Source: Diphasiastrum complanatum
Taxonomy: Eukaryota; Streptophyta; Lycopodiopsida; Lycopodiales; Lycopodiaceae
Assembly: GCA_029204225.1 (NCBI GenBank)
Contig: CM055105.1
Coordinates: 18,767,226 to 18,831,225, forward strand
Direction: 5' to 3'
Length of the DNA stretch: 64,000 nucleotides
A program made the position numbers and the translations under genes. Below the pieces are notes generated by a model. The model searched no databases and was not told the DNA's origin. It saw nothing but the letters and a program-made list of their open reading frames with translations. The first letter of the stretch is position 1. The number at the start of each line of letters is the position of its first letter. This document shows positions 23,185 through 35,100 of the stretch, in pieces.

Positions 23185-25004
23185 GGGCCTCGTCCTTCAC
23201 GCTTACGCCACCTGGGACGAGGACAAAGCTCGTTTCCACTTCCTGTACCAAGGTACCATGTACAAGGTCAGGATTAACGCCGACTCGATGATCACTGTTG
23301 GCATTATGTCTGGTGATCGTCAACCCATCTCCCATCGCCACGCCAAAGCTCTGATCAAACCCTTCGTCACCCAAACCACACCAGAAATTCCCATCCAGAC
23401 TAACAATGGTTACCTGATAGAAGCTATCATGGAACCCGTCATCCAGACAGTTGTGCATCTATTGAATAACTTTCTGGTTATTTCAACATTTCGCAAGGAC
23501 AGAATCCAGTCTACGCTGTTGAGTCAGATAGTGAAATCCTTTCTGAAATTTCCTAACCCCCCCGTTGTGCCATATGACTGACACAGCTTCCTTATTCGAG
23601 AACTAACAAACTCCATCAAACCCAACAACCGTGAGCGAATTGCAGCAGGCCCCCTATTGTGTAACTTTGCCTGCGCACTGCTCGAGACGAAAGTGCGCGA
23701 TTTCCAATGCTCATCCCTCCTATCTACCCTTGTGTCACATACTAACCTTTACCCACCATCTCAAGCATCTACCTCCTCCCAACCTACAGTCATTAACACA
23801 ACGACCAACAAACGAATGCGTGGCGCTGTCTCTACTTCCACATTTCCACCTGTTACCCGACGACATGTCTCCACTTCCGCACTAACCACTCCATCAACCA
23901 CCGCCACTTCGTCTTCCGTGCAACCCCCCACTCCAATTTCTGTTGTCGCTACCTCTCTTCCTATTCCATCCACATCTGTTTCTGTCTCCATCCCCATTTC
24001 TTCTGTTGATACCACTCCTACTTCTCTTCCAGTGCCCGCTGCTCCATCTATCACCATCGCATCCTCCATTACTCCTGCCACCACCGTTGCTCCTCTCACA
24101 TTCAACCCTTCTGATTCGCAACTGTCCCTCGACACTCTGACATGGATGCAAGTTATCAATTTTTCACCTCAACGCCAGACACTTTCCGCTCCATCCTCAC
24201 CTTCTTCCATACTCCACACCAGCCTTCAGTTCCCCACTGTTCCTCCCATCCTCTCGTTTGGACAAACCGTCCTCGCCCCTGTTTCCACAGTTGTTTCTCA
24301 CACCCCACCCGCTTCGCCAAAGGTTGTCGAAGGCAGCCAACCGCTGCTTGATGACGCATTTGTACAAACAGTTTTTGTAGCATCACGAGATCAGGCTGAC
24401 CCTCTTGCCCCATATGGCATCAGGATTAATGAAAACCTGATCGAAGACAATGACAACGGAATTCCACAAGTCGTCACGGTCGATACAACACAAGCCCCTG
24501 CCAGTGCCAGTGTACCAGCTGCTCCCACGGATTTAACGACGGCGTACCAAACCCTAGAAAAATACATCCTAGATGCGGTAGCAGCCAAAGCTATTCTGGA
24601 AAGCAGGGTACTACAGTTGGCAACAAATAATACACAGCTGCGAGCTGACCTCACCAGGCTGCAGCAAGAGCTGATTTTAGCTCAGCAACACGAACAAGCA
24701 GGGCACCAAGAGATTGCCAAGTTGCAGCAGAAGGAGGGAGGCCTAAAGAAATATATTCAAAGCCTCTCCAAAGCGCTAACGGAGGCCTCCACAAAGGTGC
24801 GAGAGATTCAAACTGAAGCATCCCAACGGCTTGCCCCCATCCAGGCGCAACTTACACTTTTGGAAGCAGAGAACACACGCCTGGGGACGGAGGTTAAAGC
24901 CTTACAAGAAGAGAAGCTCGTCTGGTTAGCTCAAACTGCACCGGACACAAGGCCGCTTTCCCAATCAGAGATGACTCTTCTACGGCGTCAGGTATAGAAC
25001 ACAT

Positions 25005-28000
25005 GTGAAGAAAATCCTGAAAGTGTCGATGCAAGGTGCTATAAGTCTCAATAGCCAAGGGAAGGAAAGCATCAGTGGGGTGCCTGTCGGAGTAGTTTTT
25101 TTCCTTCTCTTGTGCTGCCACGCCTGCCGCTTCTCCTGGTGTGAAGGCAGAGCGAGGTAATAGGTCACCACGCGTGGGATCAACAACAACAACATCTGCC
25201 AAAGTATGAAGCCCATCTCGAGAGAGGACAATGTCAACACGCCTGCGGGAAGAGTGGGACGCGGAAGAAGGAAGTACATGAGACTATTCTCTGAGGACAT
25301 GGAATCCTCCATCTCTGGCTATAGCGGCTGCTGCATCTCTGACAACATCATGTGTAGCTGTGCGCTCACTCCCAGAATGACAGCGGAGGAGGTGGATAGC
25401 AAGAGCATCAATAGGGTGACCACAAACACACCTGGAGAGACCCAAGACCGAAGGATGAGGAAGCCCCAAGCGAAGACGAAGAGCATTGGTGAAGATGGCC
25501 GAAGACAACCGGAAGGAAGGAATAATAGGCCGAGTTGACAACCAAGCCCTGGCACCAGGACCCGCACAAGAAAGAAGCCGAGCTCGATGCAACGCCGAAG
25601 GAGCCTCAGAGAGCATGCTGGAAAGGGTATGCTTGGGCACGCGCTCCAAGAGGGTCTCTTGCAGGTGATCTGAGTTGAAAGTGAGGAGTTGCTCAAAAGG
25701 AGGAACACAAGCTTGGGCAGAGAGGGGGAGGAGCTCTCGCGCAGCGATGAGGAGGTGCTGGAAAGGCAGAGAACCGCTATCCACATGAGCAATGCAATCC
25801 GCCAAGAGAGGGCGAAAGCCAAAAAGGAACCGAGAAGACAAAGCAAGGGCGACAAGAGCCCAACTCCCAAGAAAAGCTGCAAGTGCAAAAGAAACCGTAG
25901 AGAGAAGACCCACACCTCCACAAGAAATGGGTAACCGAGCCTGGTTCCGAATTGAAAGGGTCTCCACACCATCCAAAGAACCTGGGCCCAAAATGCAGCC
26001 AAAAACATCCATAAGAGAGCTGTCAAAGGAAGAGAGGAGATGCAAAAAGTCCGAGGTAGGGGGGAAAGTCCGCAGCAGATAAGAAGGACGCTGGATAAAG
26101 CAAGACGTCAAGATGCCAAACGCGACCTGAGTGTCGCCCAACCGGGGAAGTAGATCTGAATGAGCAACATCCTCCTGGAGAGCCTCACCAAGAAAAGCAG
26201 AGCTGAAGGAAGCAGACCCAAAAGGAACAACCAGAATGCGAATGCCATCCGAAGGAGCAAGGAAACCTTGAGAAGGAACAAAGTCCGGGGGTGGACCTAC
26301 TGGAGAGCACACTGAACACTTGCGAGGTTGAATAGACAAACCAAGAGAAGCCAGCTGATCAGAAAAATGATGAAATGCGAGGAGCACCGTAGGAGCAGGA
26401 CCAACAATATGAGTGTCATCAGCAACCGAAGAAAATAAGCTGGAGGGAAAGGCCTTTGTAGAAGCTCGAAGTGCACGGAAATGCTTAACGAGTACCTGCT
26501 GCAGACTAGATAGTAGAAAGATCCCCAGAGCACACATGGTGACTGGAAAAGAGAGGAGTCTTGGTAGCATAGAACAACTGCACAAATGGGATAGGCTGAG
26601 CCAACTCACCACCACCGTGCGCAGCTCTAGAAACAGAGTTAAAAGCATTAGAAACATCCACTTGGAGAACAACCCAATTAGGATAAAGATCAAGGGTGGC
26701 ACGCAAACCATGAATGACAGCTTCACAGCCGCCATGAGTAGAGATGCCAAACTGATGAGGGGAGAGAAAAGAGGCAAAAATATGTTGAAACTGAAAACAG
26801 ATAGAGCGACTAACAAGACGAAGGAGGACTTCGCCAATAGTGATGGGACGGACGCCACCCGAGGCTTTAGACATGGCGATCAAATGAGACGCAGACAAAA
26901 GACATGCGACAAAAGAAGGAATGTGACCAGAGGCGATAAAAGAGCAGACCTGAAAGAGTTGAACAAAGCCACTAGCAGAGTCCTCAGGTGGAAAGCAATT
27001 ACGAAGGTGTTCATAGACCAAACAGGAGGGACCACCAACAGCAAGACGAGGACTACGATGGAAGGCACGAGAGAAAGAATCACGATTAAGCACCAAGTCA
27101 ACATCAAACACAAAGTCCTCCACAAACAAGGGAAGAATGCCTTCAGAAGCAGGATGCAGAGCTTGGAGAGCAGCAACAATTTTCGCAGAAGAGGGAGCGG
27201 GTGTGAGAGGAGCTAAAGCTCGAGCTACACGAGAATACTCACCAACTTGCCCAAGATGTAGGGTGCGACAAAGGCAACAGTGGAGAGGTGGGGCGCCTTG
27301 AGGTCGAGAGTCCTGTGAGTTGCGAGCAGCAAGTGCCTAACAACGTGCAAAGTGTTCATCATGAAGCGTTTCCCAGTCTCCCGATAGAAAGCGACGAAGG
27401 CGAGCACGAGTTTCTCTATGACCAGCATCCCCACCCCTCGGAGGAAGGACTAGACACCAAAGGGGAAAAAGAAGAAACAGATGCCAAGCCGCAATGTCAA
27501 AGGGGTCAATAGCCAAGCGATCAAGAGGAAGGCGCATAGCAACTTGAGTTTCACGACGGAGAGCGAGGGGAATATGAAAGTAGAGCCTTGGATGAGGGAA
27601 GCCCAAGTGAAAAGCTTCGAGGACGTCAAGGGAAGAAATCCAAGACCAAGCTGAAGCAGAGGGCGAATGGGGTGCAGAAAGAGGAGGGCGATCTTGAGAC
27701 GACTGAAGCAGCGCATGACAAGAACGCTGGTGACGGGCAAGACCTCCTCTAGGAGAGAAGAAACGACCACAAGCATGGCAAGGAATCTGTTCAGGGGGTT
27801 GAGAAGGCAATGCAACAAGGGTCGAAGGAGGTTCACAACCAAGCGAGGAGGCAACAATGCCATGGGAAGAGGTGGGTGAAGGAGGAACAGAGGGTGTTGT
27901 GGCAAGCGAGGAACCCAGCATAGCTTGACGCGAACGAGGAGGGGAGTCAGGAGGGGGAGATACAGCTGAAGCAGGTCGTTTGAGACTGAGAGGACGAAGT

Positions 28001-28020
28001 AGGGAGATGTCCGAAGCCAT
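25005..28020 (-). pseudogene. LINE with C2H2 finger, reverse transcriptase and restriction-like endonuclease
   Basis: Reverse-strand polyprotein in several frames. From ATG 28018-28020 come a Pro/Ser-rich N-terminus and one C2H2 finger (CHACGRFFSPRGGLARHQRS then CH), then a conserved Trp/Arg region (PPRGGDAGHRETRARLRRFL). RT follows at about 27050-26380: KASGGVRPITIGEVLLRL, LSPHQFGISTHGGCEAVIHG, VLQVDVSNAFNSVSR and the catalytic SVADDTHIVGP. The QGDPLG region is damaged near 26510. After RT, CVCGHPIDALAIHLLRCHSG is a CCHC motif, followed by RRVDIVLSRDG, ADVVVVDPT and KEKNYSDRHP, the pattern of a PD-(D/E)XK restriction-like endonuclease. The layout (finger, RT, CCHC, RLE) is that of R2-like and Utopia-like LINEs, not the apurinic-endonuclease L1/RTE elements usual in plants. 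The end lies at 13423-13603. Confidence 0.83.
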
Positions 28021-28330
28021 GAGAACAACTGTAAAAAGGGAACCCTATGATGGACCACCTCACGAACTGAGCCGAGATCTTTTTTATATTTTTTTGATTT
28101 TTCTTCACACGAAATGTTGTTAACCTCGATGGAGCCGTCGGCCGTTGTAAACCTTTTGCAATAGATTCCGGAGAACTTGCCCAAACAAAAGCGCCCACCA
28201 AAACTCTCCGCTCTCTGCTGTAAAGCTTCGCTCATTGTGAGCTGAACTAATCGCTGGTGTAGCAAGAAAATGATCGCTTGTCTGGCAGCCAACTGAACGC
28301 TCGTGTAGCAGAGAACAGACTGACAGAATA
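28021..28330 (-). other. Probable 5' leader of the LINE
   Basis: Sequence upstream of the LINE start codon on the reverse strand, with no ORF of its own. Its outer limit is not visible; I found no target duplication. It runs towards the promoter of the gene at 28941. Confidence 0.4.
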
Positions 28331-28823
28331 GGTTACTGAACTCCTACCAATTACCTACGCAACTTTATAATTGTTGGTCTATTGCACTGTTGCTCTTCAA
28401 ACAAGAACCTCTAATAATCGAGTGTTAAACCCTAATCTTTCATATGCATGCTTTTGGACGACACATGGATTTCTAAACTCTTTTCTCCTTTCCGCGTTTT
28501 ATGAGGACCTGATGCTGCTAATTCTGATCTGAAACAACCCTATGATACATCTGTGCAGCCTGCATGTGTTTGAATGTAATCTGGTGCGCACTGCTACTGC
28601 TGTAATTTTTCCGACTTTTCTCTTGTACTCCGGGTACGCCCTTGATATAGGCTTCTGCAACCCGTTCTCGTGTTCCTAGATTCCTGAAGCTTCTCGTGAG
28701 TCGTTAGCAGCTTTGGAAAGAGTAAACAAAAAACAGAATCCTGTGAAAATTTACGTGTCATTTGGCTTGTACAATCTTTTATTTCCTTTGAGATGTCTCA
28801 GGGCATGCACGGCAGATCTTTCC

Positions 28824-28831
28824 TATAAATA
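28824..28831 (+). promoter_or_regulatory. TATA box of the TRIP4-AlkB gene
   Basis: TATAAATA, about 117 bp before the start codon and 60 bp before a (GA)n tract that would lie in the 5' UTR. Spacing suggests transcription starts near 28855. Confidence 0.7.
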
Positions 28832-28889
28832 GGTCGGCCTCCTCTTTGCTTTTGGTTTTGGTTTGCTTTGCTTTGCTTTAGGAAGCAAG

Positions 28890-28928
<39 letters not shown>
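28890..28928. repeat. (GA)n microsatellite in the 5' UTR
   Basis: About 19 GA units ending 12 bp before the start codon. GA/CT tracts in 5' UTRs are common in plants and can bind BPC-type GAGA factors; that role is inference here. Confidence 0.85.
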
Positions 28929-28934
<6 letters not shown>

Positions 28935-28940
28935 GCGAAG

Positions 28941-29114
28941 ATGGCGCAGGCGGACGCTTCTCCAGCAGGAGCAGGTGAATGGCTGGAGAAAGCGTTGCTC
29001 AGCATGTGCGATGATGACTCCACAACAGGGCTGCAGCTAGATCCAGAGGTTGTGACAAGTCTTGTTTCCTACTGTCAGCTCGCGCCCCCGTCGGATGCTG
29101 GCGAATATCTAAGT
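28941..29114 (+). CDS. TRIP4: Exon 1: TRIP4 N-terminal domain
   Basis: ATG at 28941 is the first ATG in frame after the (GA)n leader. It encodes MAQADASPAGAGEWLEKALL through VVTSLVSYCQLAPPSDAGEY (58 residues), matching the plant TRIP4 N-terminus in which a LVSYC.LAPP..A.EYL helix precedes a conserved EYLQRRG. The donor is placed at AGT/GTACTC because it keeps phase 0 with the exon 2 acceptor. The motif match is clear; the exact donor is inferred. Confidence 0.8.
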
Positions 29115-32100
29115 GTACTCTTATCTGTCCTCTATTACCTCTGCTTTTGGTGGCGTCTTCAGCACACCATGTTTGATGATATGCTATGTGTTTTGCATGT
29201 TTTTGAATTTTGAAATGAGCAAATTTTTCTGTCAACTCTTTATTTTCACAAGCTGGTATCAGTAAAACGTTATGAATTGCATTTACACCAGATAAGCGCC
29301 CATTTTGTGGATTTGCACCTGGCTCTTTTAATGAGAAACAAATTCAATTGCTGAAAGAATGGTGCTCAGTGTGTTACCTTTCAGATTCAGTCGCTCGCCA
29401 GGGGCACCGGAAATCTCCTCTTCACAAGCATAAATTGTTGAAACTGTATTCCATCTGTACTTTTCTCTCACATTATATCTTTTGAGCCAACCTGGATCCA
29501 CTACTGATGGCCCAGTGAACTCCTCCTTATAAGCAATTGTTAGGAAAGAAGGTCCAGGAAGTTAACTGAGCGCTGTACAGTTTTTGAGTACAGACCAGGC
29601 AATAACCTTCCAAATCATAAACAAACATTATTGAAGCTTCTTGTAGATTGCGCAAAGCTTTTGGGAACACTTCGTTTTATGCTGGGACAAGTTTGACGAG
29701 GCCCAGAATGATGCCATTTTACCAGAAGGCGAATCCTGCTAGATGTGATATTTTGAAATGCGGGAATCTACCTTAGTTGCTCAAAGGGACACTACCTTTT
29801 CTGTAAGTTCAACATCACTCCCACAAAGATAGGACTTTTAACAAGTATGATTAAGTGGTTATGAAGGATCACATTTAGATTGTATACACAAAAAATTGTT
29901 TTGCTCATTGATGGCTAAAGGCCTTGTATCAATCTGGAGTTCTAATGAAAAACAAAAAAACATAGATCATTATCAGAGAATTGCTAGTGAGATAAATAGT
30001 ACAATTGTATGTTAGTACAATTTGAAATATTTTTGAATAATTTTGTAGTATGGATCAATGTCGTAATAGGAGACCGAGGAATTTGGAACATGCTTTGATG
30101 CAACTAAGATGACTATAAACAGGGCCTCATTCTCCTTGGATAATGGATCACAGACTAGCTGTAGACTAGTATAACCCACATTAGGTGAGTTAAGCTTAGA
30201 TTTAACAACATGGTTGGAGATATCATCATTTTTTGATTGCTCTACATGAATTATAATATAGTGACATATCTTTAGTTTCTACGAGTGTTCGATATTGGTT
30301 TTGGTTGTGACTTAGGATTAGGGCATTTTTTGAGCATAGAGAAAGAGGAAGCAACCAATTCCAAACATTAGATCTTCCTCCATATTGGGTGCCCATATTT
30401 GTTTTGATGTTATTTGGAATGTTTGAGAGAAAAATTCTCAACTCTAGATAACAATGAAGAGACTTTGCTCTGCATTTTGGTTATCAAAGGACATGGTAGC
30501 AACCAAACGCTTCAAATTTCCAAACTTGAAACATTTGAAATGCTTATAAATTGACCAGAACTTTGGACACTTTTTTTTCAGGTTTAGGATATGCAAAAGG
30601 TTGAATTTTTTTCTTTTTTTAATGGAAAAAGGGTATTAGGTGTGTAGAATGAATCACCTTCCAACTATAGCTAGTTTATAAATCCTACTTGCTATTCGAG
30701 TCCTAGGTTGCATGGCACAAATGCATGGTTGATCAAGCCATCTGGCATGCCCTATGCGTACCCTGAACTTTCAAGCTTTAGCAACTCATCGATTGGCCAT
30801 GCCTTGGCCCTAACATGCCTAAGTGGTCACTAGACCATTTCGATCCTATGCCAACTAACCCTTTATCATGACTCGTATGGCTTAGGGTCATTCGGTTGGT
30901 TGATGTGCTTACACTTGATCACCTGAGGTGGCACACACAAATTGAGCAATTAGGTGGTAGGGTTTATTGGGTATGGCCCTATTGTGGGTCACCTATAATG
31001 GCAACCGGTTCTTCCTAGGCTTGCTCGATCCATGATTGGGGGCGAATTCTGTATAACAACCACCTTGGTTGGGTTTGTTGAGACCCTCTGCCATGATTAC
31101 ATGACCGACTCAATTGGAGTTTTACATAACTCGGTTTTCTTGTCATTGGCATACAAGGCATCATCTTGCGATACCCTTAAAAATAATTAGAAGATGCTCT
31201 CTATGCTCTGGTATCGATTTACTATACACTAGGATGTCGTCGATACAGCATAACTAAGAATTCATAATGTCCAAATCTAGTACGGTAAGCTGTATTTTGG
31301 ACATCTTGCATCCTAATGCAAATATAATGGTGTGCACTTTTAAGATCTATCTTACTAAGCATCATTACCGCTTGTAATGCATCTAGCAACTTGCAAGTCA
31401 TTTATGCATGCCATATAATATGTGTTTATCTTCATCTTTTACTAGAAGACCCATCTTTCTTCTTCTCTAACAAACTAGGTGAGGTGAAAGGTGAATAACT
31501 AGGTTTGATATAGCCCAACTAGATACTCCTTGAGCATCTTCTTAACCTCTCCCCTTTCCTTCAAACTCATTTCATAGGGTGGTTTACACACAAGACTAGC
31601 CCTTGGAATCATCTCTAACCTATGTTCCATATTTCTTATAGGAGGTTATACCTAATGAGAATGGAAGCATACTTATGCCTATCGCCTTATCTCAAGCCTT
31701 TAACTCACCAGGGTTTAGATATTTGGTGTATCTTGTGAATGAAGGTTGCAATTTAGAATTATGCAATTGCCTACTATTACTTGCAAATGCAGATGGCAAT
31801 GCATGCCCTTCCCTATTTACAATTGCATAACATGAAAAATCAAACCATGCACAAAAGCATTCACATCTACATTTAGATAACACAAAGACAAATACTGGAG
31901 ATCATAGGTGGGATGAGAGGGCCGTCACGAAAACTCCTCTCACCTTTTAAGACATGGGACAAAACCCATACTCAAACTTATATACATGGTCCACCTGAGA
32001 GTATTTGTGGGTCTTTTTGCTATGCACACATTCCTCTTGAAACTTGGAGGAAATTGGACAACAGATTTGTCAAGTATCAATTTCTGGGGTATGACATAAA

Positions 32101-35100
32101 ACCTGGGCACTATGTTTTGTACAATTTGACTTCAAAGAAAGTCTTTTATAGCATGCAACCTGCTCTCATGAAGCCTTTTCTTCAATATTGCTTTCATAAA
32201 GAAGAGCGGTGGCAGTCGCTTCCTCAAGAATCTTGCACTCACGCAAGATGAGTAGCCTCAATTCTTTATGCAAGCGAAAATATACGAACTAGTGAATCTA
32301 CGTCTAGTCATGTATGTTATTACTATTTAGGAACTTTCATCAATATCTCACAATATGGATCTGCATAAGGTTGTATGATTTTCTGATTGGGTGCCCATTT
32401 TCCTTGCTGATTTTTCTCTCTTTGCTGAGGGCTTTCGTCTCTTTGCTTCAGCAACATTCAGCACAGTTTGGAGGAGGACCAACTCCCATCAGAGTATTTT
32501 CCTTGGCGGAGCTTTAGCAGATAGTTAGCGAAAGTACTTCCGCTAAATTTGGTGGTCGGAATTTTTTTTTTTTTTTGGGCAGATTATTTCTGGCGCCCAA
32601 GTTCCAAATCCTTTTCCCTCTTTTTTTTTGAATCCTCCATTTGATTCAGGGAGGGGATTCCCAGCCATCTTTTCAGCATTGATTGGAGGCTGTCCAGCAC
32701 CTTACTTCATCACATTTTTCAGCCATTGTTCCAGCAAAGTTTCAGCCATATTTCAGTTTTGATTGGAGGCTGTCCATCGCCCTATTTCATCACGTTTTCC
32801 ACAGATTTCAAGCCATATTTTCAGCATTGATTGGAGGCTGTCCAGCGCCCACTTTCATTCTCCTTGTGGTCACATTTTCCAGCCAGCTCTTCGCACACGC
32901 TTGGAGCTCTATCGAGAGGTATCTTTGCTAGTTTTTCCTTGCTTTCCACACCTTTTCTTGACATTTGTCATTTCCTTTCTTGCTCTTAGTGTTGTTTGTG
33001 TACCTAAAGCGTATTTGGGGTGACAACAAAAGTCCGCTCCCTCCAATATTAAGCTTTTCTTACACTCTCTTCACTTCCTGCATTCCTTGACCATGGATAC
33101 TTCCCCTATATCTTTTGAGCCTCGCATACCGTCTTCCACTTACCTGACGAAGTACGGCATGAATTCCGAGATCATCTTAGGGAAGCCATGAGTGATCTAC
33201 GCACTGATTTACGCCAAGAGTTACGAGAGACGTTCACTGCTCTTTCTGCCCAGATTGCTACACTATCATTACAGTCCAGTGTTTCTCCACTATCTCCACC
33301 TGTTCCCCCACAGCGTACATTTCCACCACCCGAGACTCCTTCATCTTCTATATGGTGGTTGACATCTCGTAAAGGTGGTAACTGAGTCGGCTCTCTAAAA
33401 ACATGCTCAAATTCACGCAACGGTTCAAAAAATACCTGTGGCAAAGGTGGTGCATCCGCAATAGGCTGACCTAGCTGAACAGAAAGAATAGCCGCACAGT
33501 GGGCCTTCGGGAGGCTCCGTATGAACTGCTTCCCGGAAATAAGCTGATAGTCCTGCCGAGAATCAATACCGGAAAATATATGCTGAGTACCATCATGAGA
33601 AAATGTCAATGTCTGCTGGTGGAGGTCTACTGTAACCGCACCAAGGGATGCAAACCAATCAGCACCGAGGATAAGATCGTACTGTGTAAGTGGAATAATA
33701 TGAAAATTTGCCTGACCAAGGAAGTCTCCAATCCGATATGAAAGCTGCTGATACATCTGCGTGCTAGGAAAAGAGTGTGTGCTGGCAACCTCAACATGCA
33801 GGGGATGAGGCGTAGTGACTGGCATAGCACGAATGCGTGTAGTAATATGACTGCTGAGAAACGAGTGAGTGCTACCCGTGTCAACAAGGGCAATAAACTC
33901 ACGACCAATGATACGTACGAGAAGACGGATATGGCGTGGACCCGGCTTACTGGCCCAAGTAGCATAAGCAAGCTGAGCATGGCATACAGCTAGATCAGGG
34001 GGATCAGGAACAGGCTCAGTGGGTGTGGGAAACTGATCAACAGGTGGGTCATCATAAAGAATATGAAGGCATATGGCAGAATCAGGACTATCATCAGGTG
34101 TGTCAGCATCATGAAAATAGACGGCAGTAGTAGTGGCAGGTTGTCGGCAATCACGGGTGATATGATCAGGACTCTTACAGTTGAAACATAAGTGCTTTTC
34201 ACGGATCTCAGACATCTCAGGTTGTGAGTAGCGACGAACAAAAATAGGACGAGGAGAAAAAGGAGGACGTGGTGCAGAAGGAAGAGTGGACGAAGGTGAA
34301 CTGACAGATGTGGGACTAGCAGAGGATGGAGAGGAAAAAATAGGACGTGTGAAAGGACGCGAAGGACGAGAAACAGAGGAAGAGATGGGAGATTACTTGT
34401 GCTGCAGTGCGGTAGCAAGGGAGATGGTGTGAGAAAGAGTGAGTGGAAAAAAAGAAGAAACATCATACCTGAGTGTGCCTCGTAGACCAGCAACGTAGCG
34501 AGAGATGAGCTCCAATGTAGAAATATCTGGGAATAGATAGGAAAGCTCTGTAAACCGTGTCGTATAAGCAGCCAAGTCACCAGTGTGAGATAAACTGCGA
34601 AAGATGTCGCACTGTCGAATAAGCCACTGAGGATCAATCATCGCTAGGCGGAGTGCTGTCATAAACTCTGTCCAACTAGCAAGGCCAGGGTATGAAGCCG
34701 TCTGGCGAAACATGCGCCACCAAGTAGCAGCACGGCCCTCCAAATGTAAAGCAGCCAAATGTATCCGCTGAATGTCAGTCTTAGGAAACATAAGGAAGTA
34801 GGTCTCAAGCTTAGAATACCAATTCTCGAGATCATTCCCATCGGATGACCCAGAATACACAGTAAGCTGAACCTTATTCTTAAAGTCTCGATATCCTCAT
34901 TTATAGCACCACTCTCTCTCTTCATGTTCAGCGTGTTCGTTCTGTTTTCGTTTTGTTAGTTACCATCATCTGTATGCTAAACGTTCTAAATGTTCTTTTG
35001 CTGTTGTACAAATCGAGTTTTTGGGCTTCTTTGTTACTAATGGTACTGTTTGTCTCGACTCTCGTAAGGTGCGTTCTATTCTTTCATGGCCTGTGCCTGC

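Larger units (their letters stand above)
22900..24997 (+). pseudogene. Extra ORF of the gypsy element: Ser/Thr/Pro-rich protein with coiled coil
   Basis: It starts at ATG 22900 (MASSSFEDSGAKQVIQRDIP), runs in one frame to the SINE at 23082 and continues one frame over after it. The 86-bp insert plus 17-bp duplication totals 103 bp, which accounts exactly for the frame change. One further in-frame TGA lies at 23579. Without the insert it would be about 664 codons. The N-terminal third is folded-looking, the middle (about 23750-24480) is very rich in Ser, Thr, Pro and Val, and the last 150 residues form a Leu/Gln/Glu heptad-rich coiled coil (24560-24950). It lies 3' of integrase, where plant gypsy elements often carry additional ORFs of unknown role. 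No transmembrane segment or env signature is seen. Confidence 0.72.

Noticed and set aside
25206-27512. Long plus-strand open frames at 25206-27216
   Set aside because: They are Arg/Lys/Ser-rich antisense shadows of the minus-strand LINE reverse transcriptase and endonuclease.
28863-28940. Upstream extension of the fusion protein through the (GA)n tract
   Set aside because: The frame is open, but the upstream initiator would be TTG and the added residues are only the GA repeat. ATG 28941 matches the TRIP4 N-terminus.
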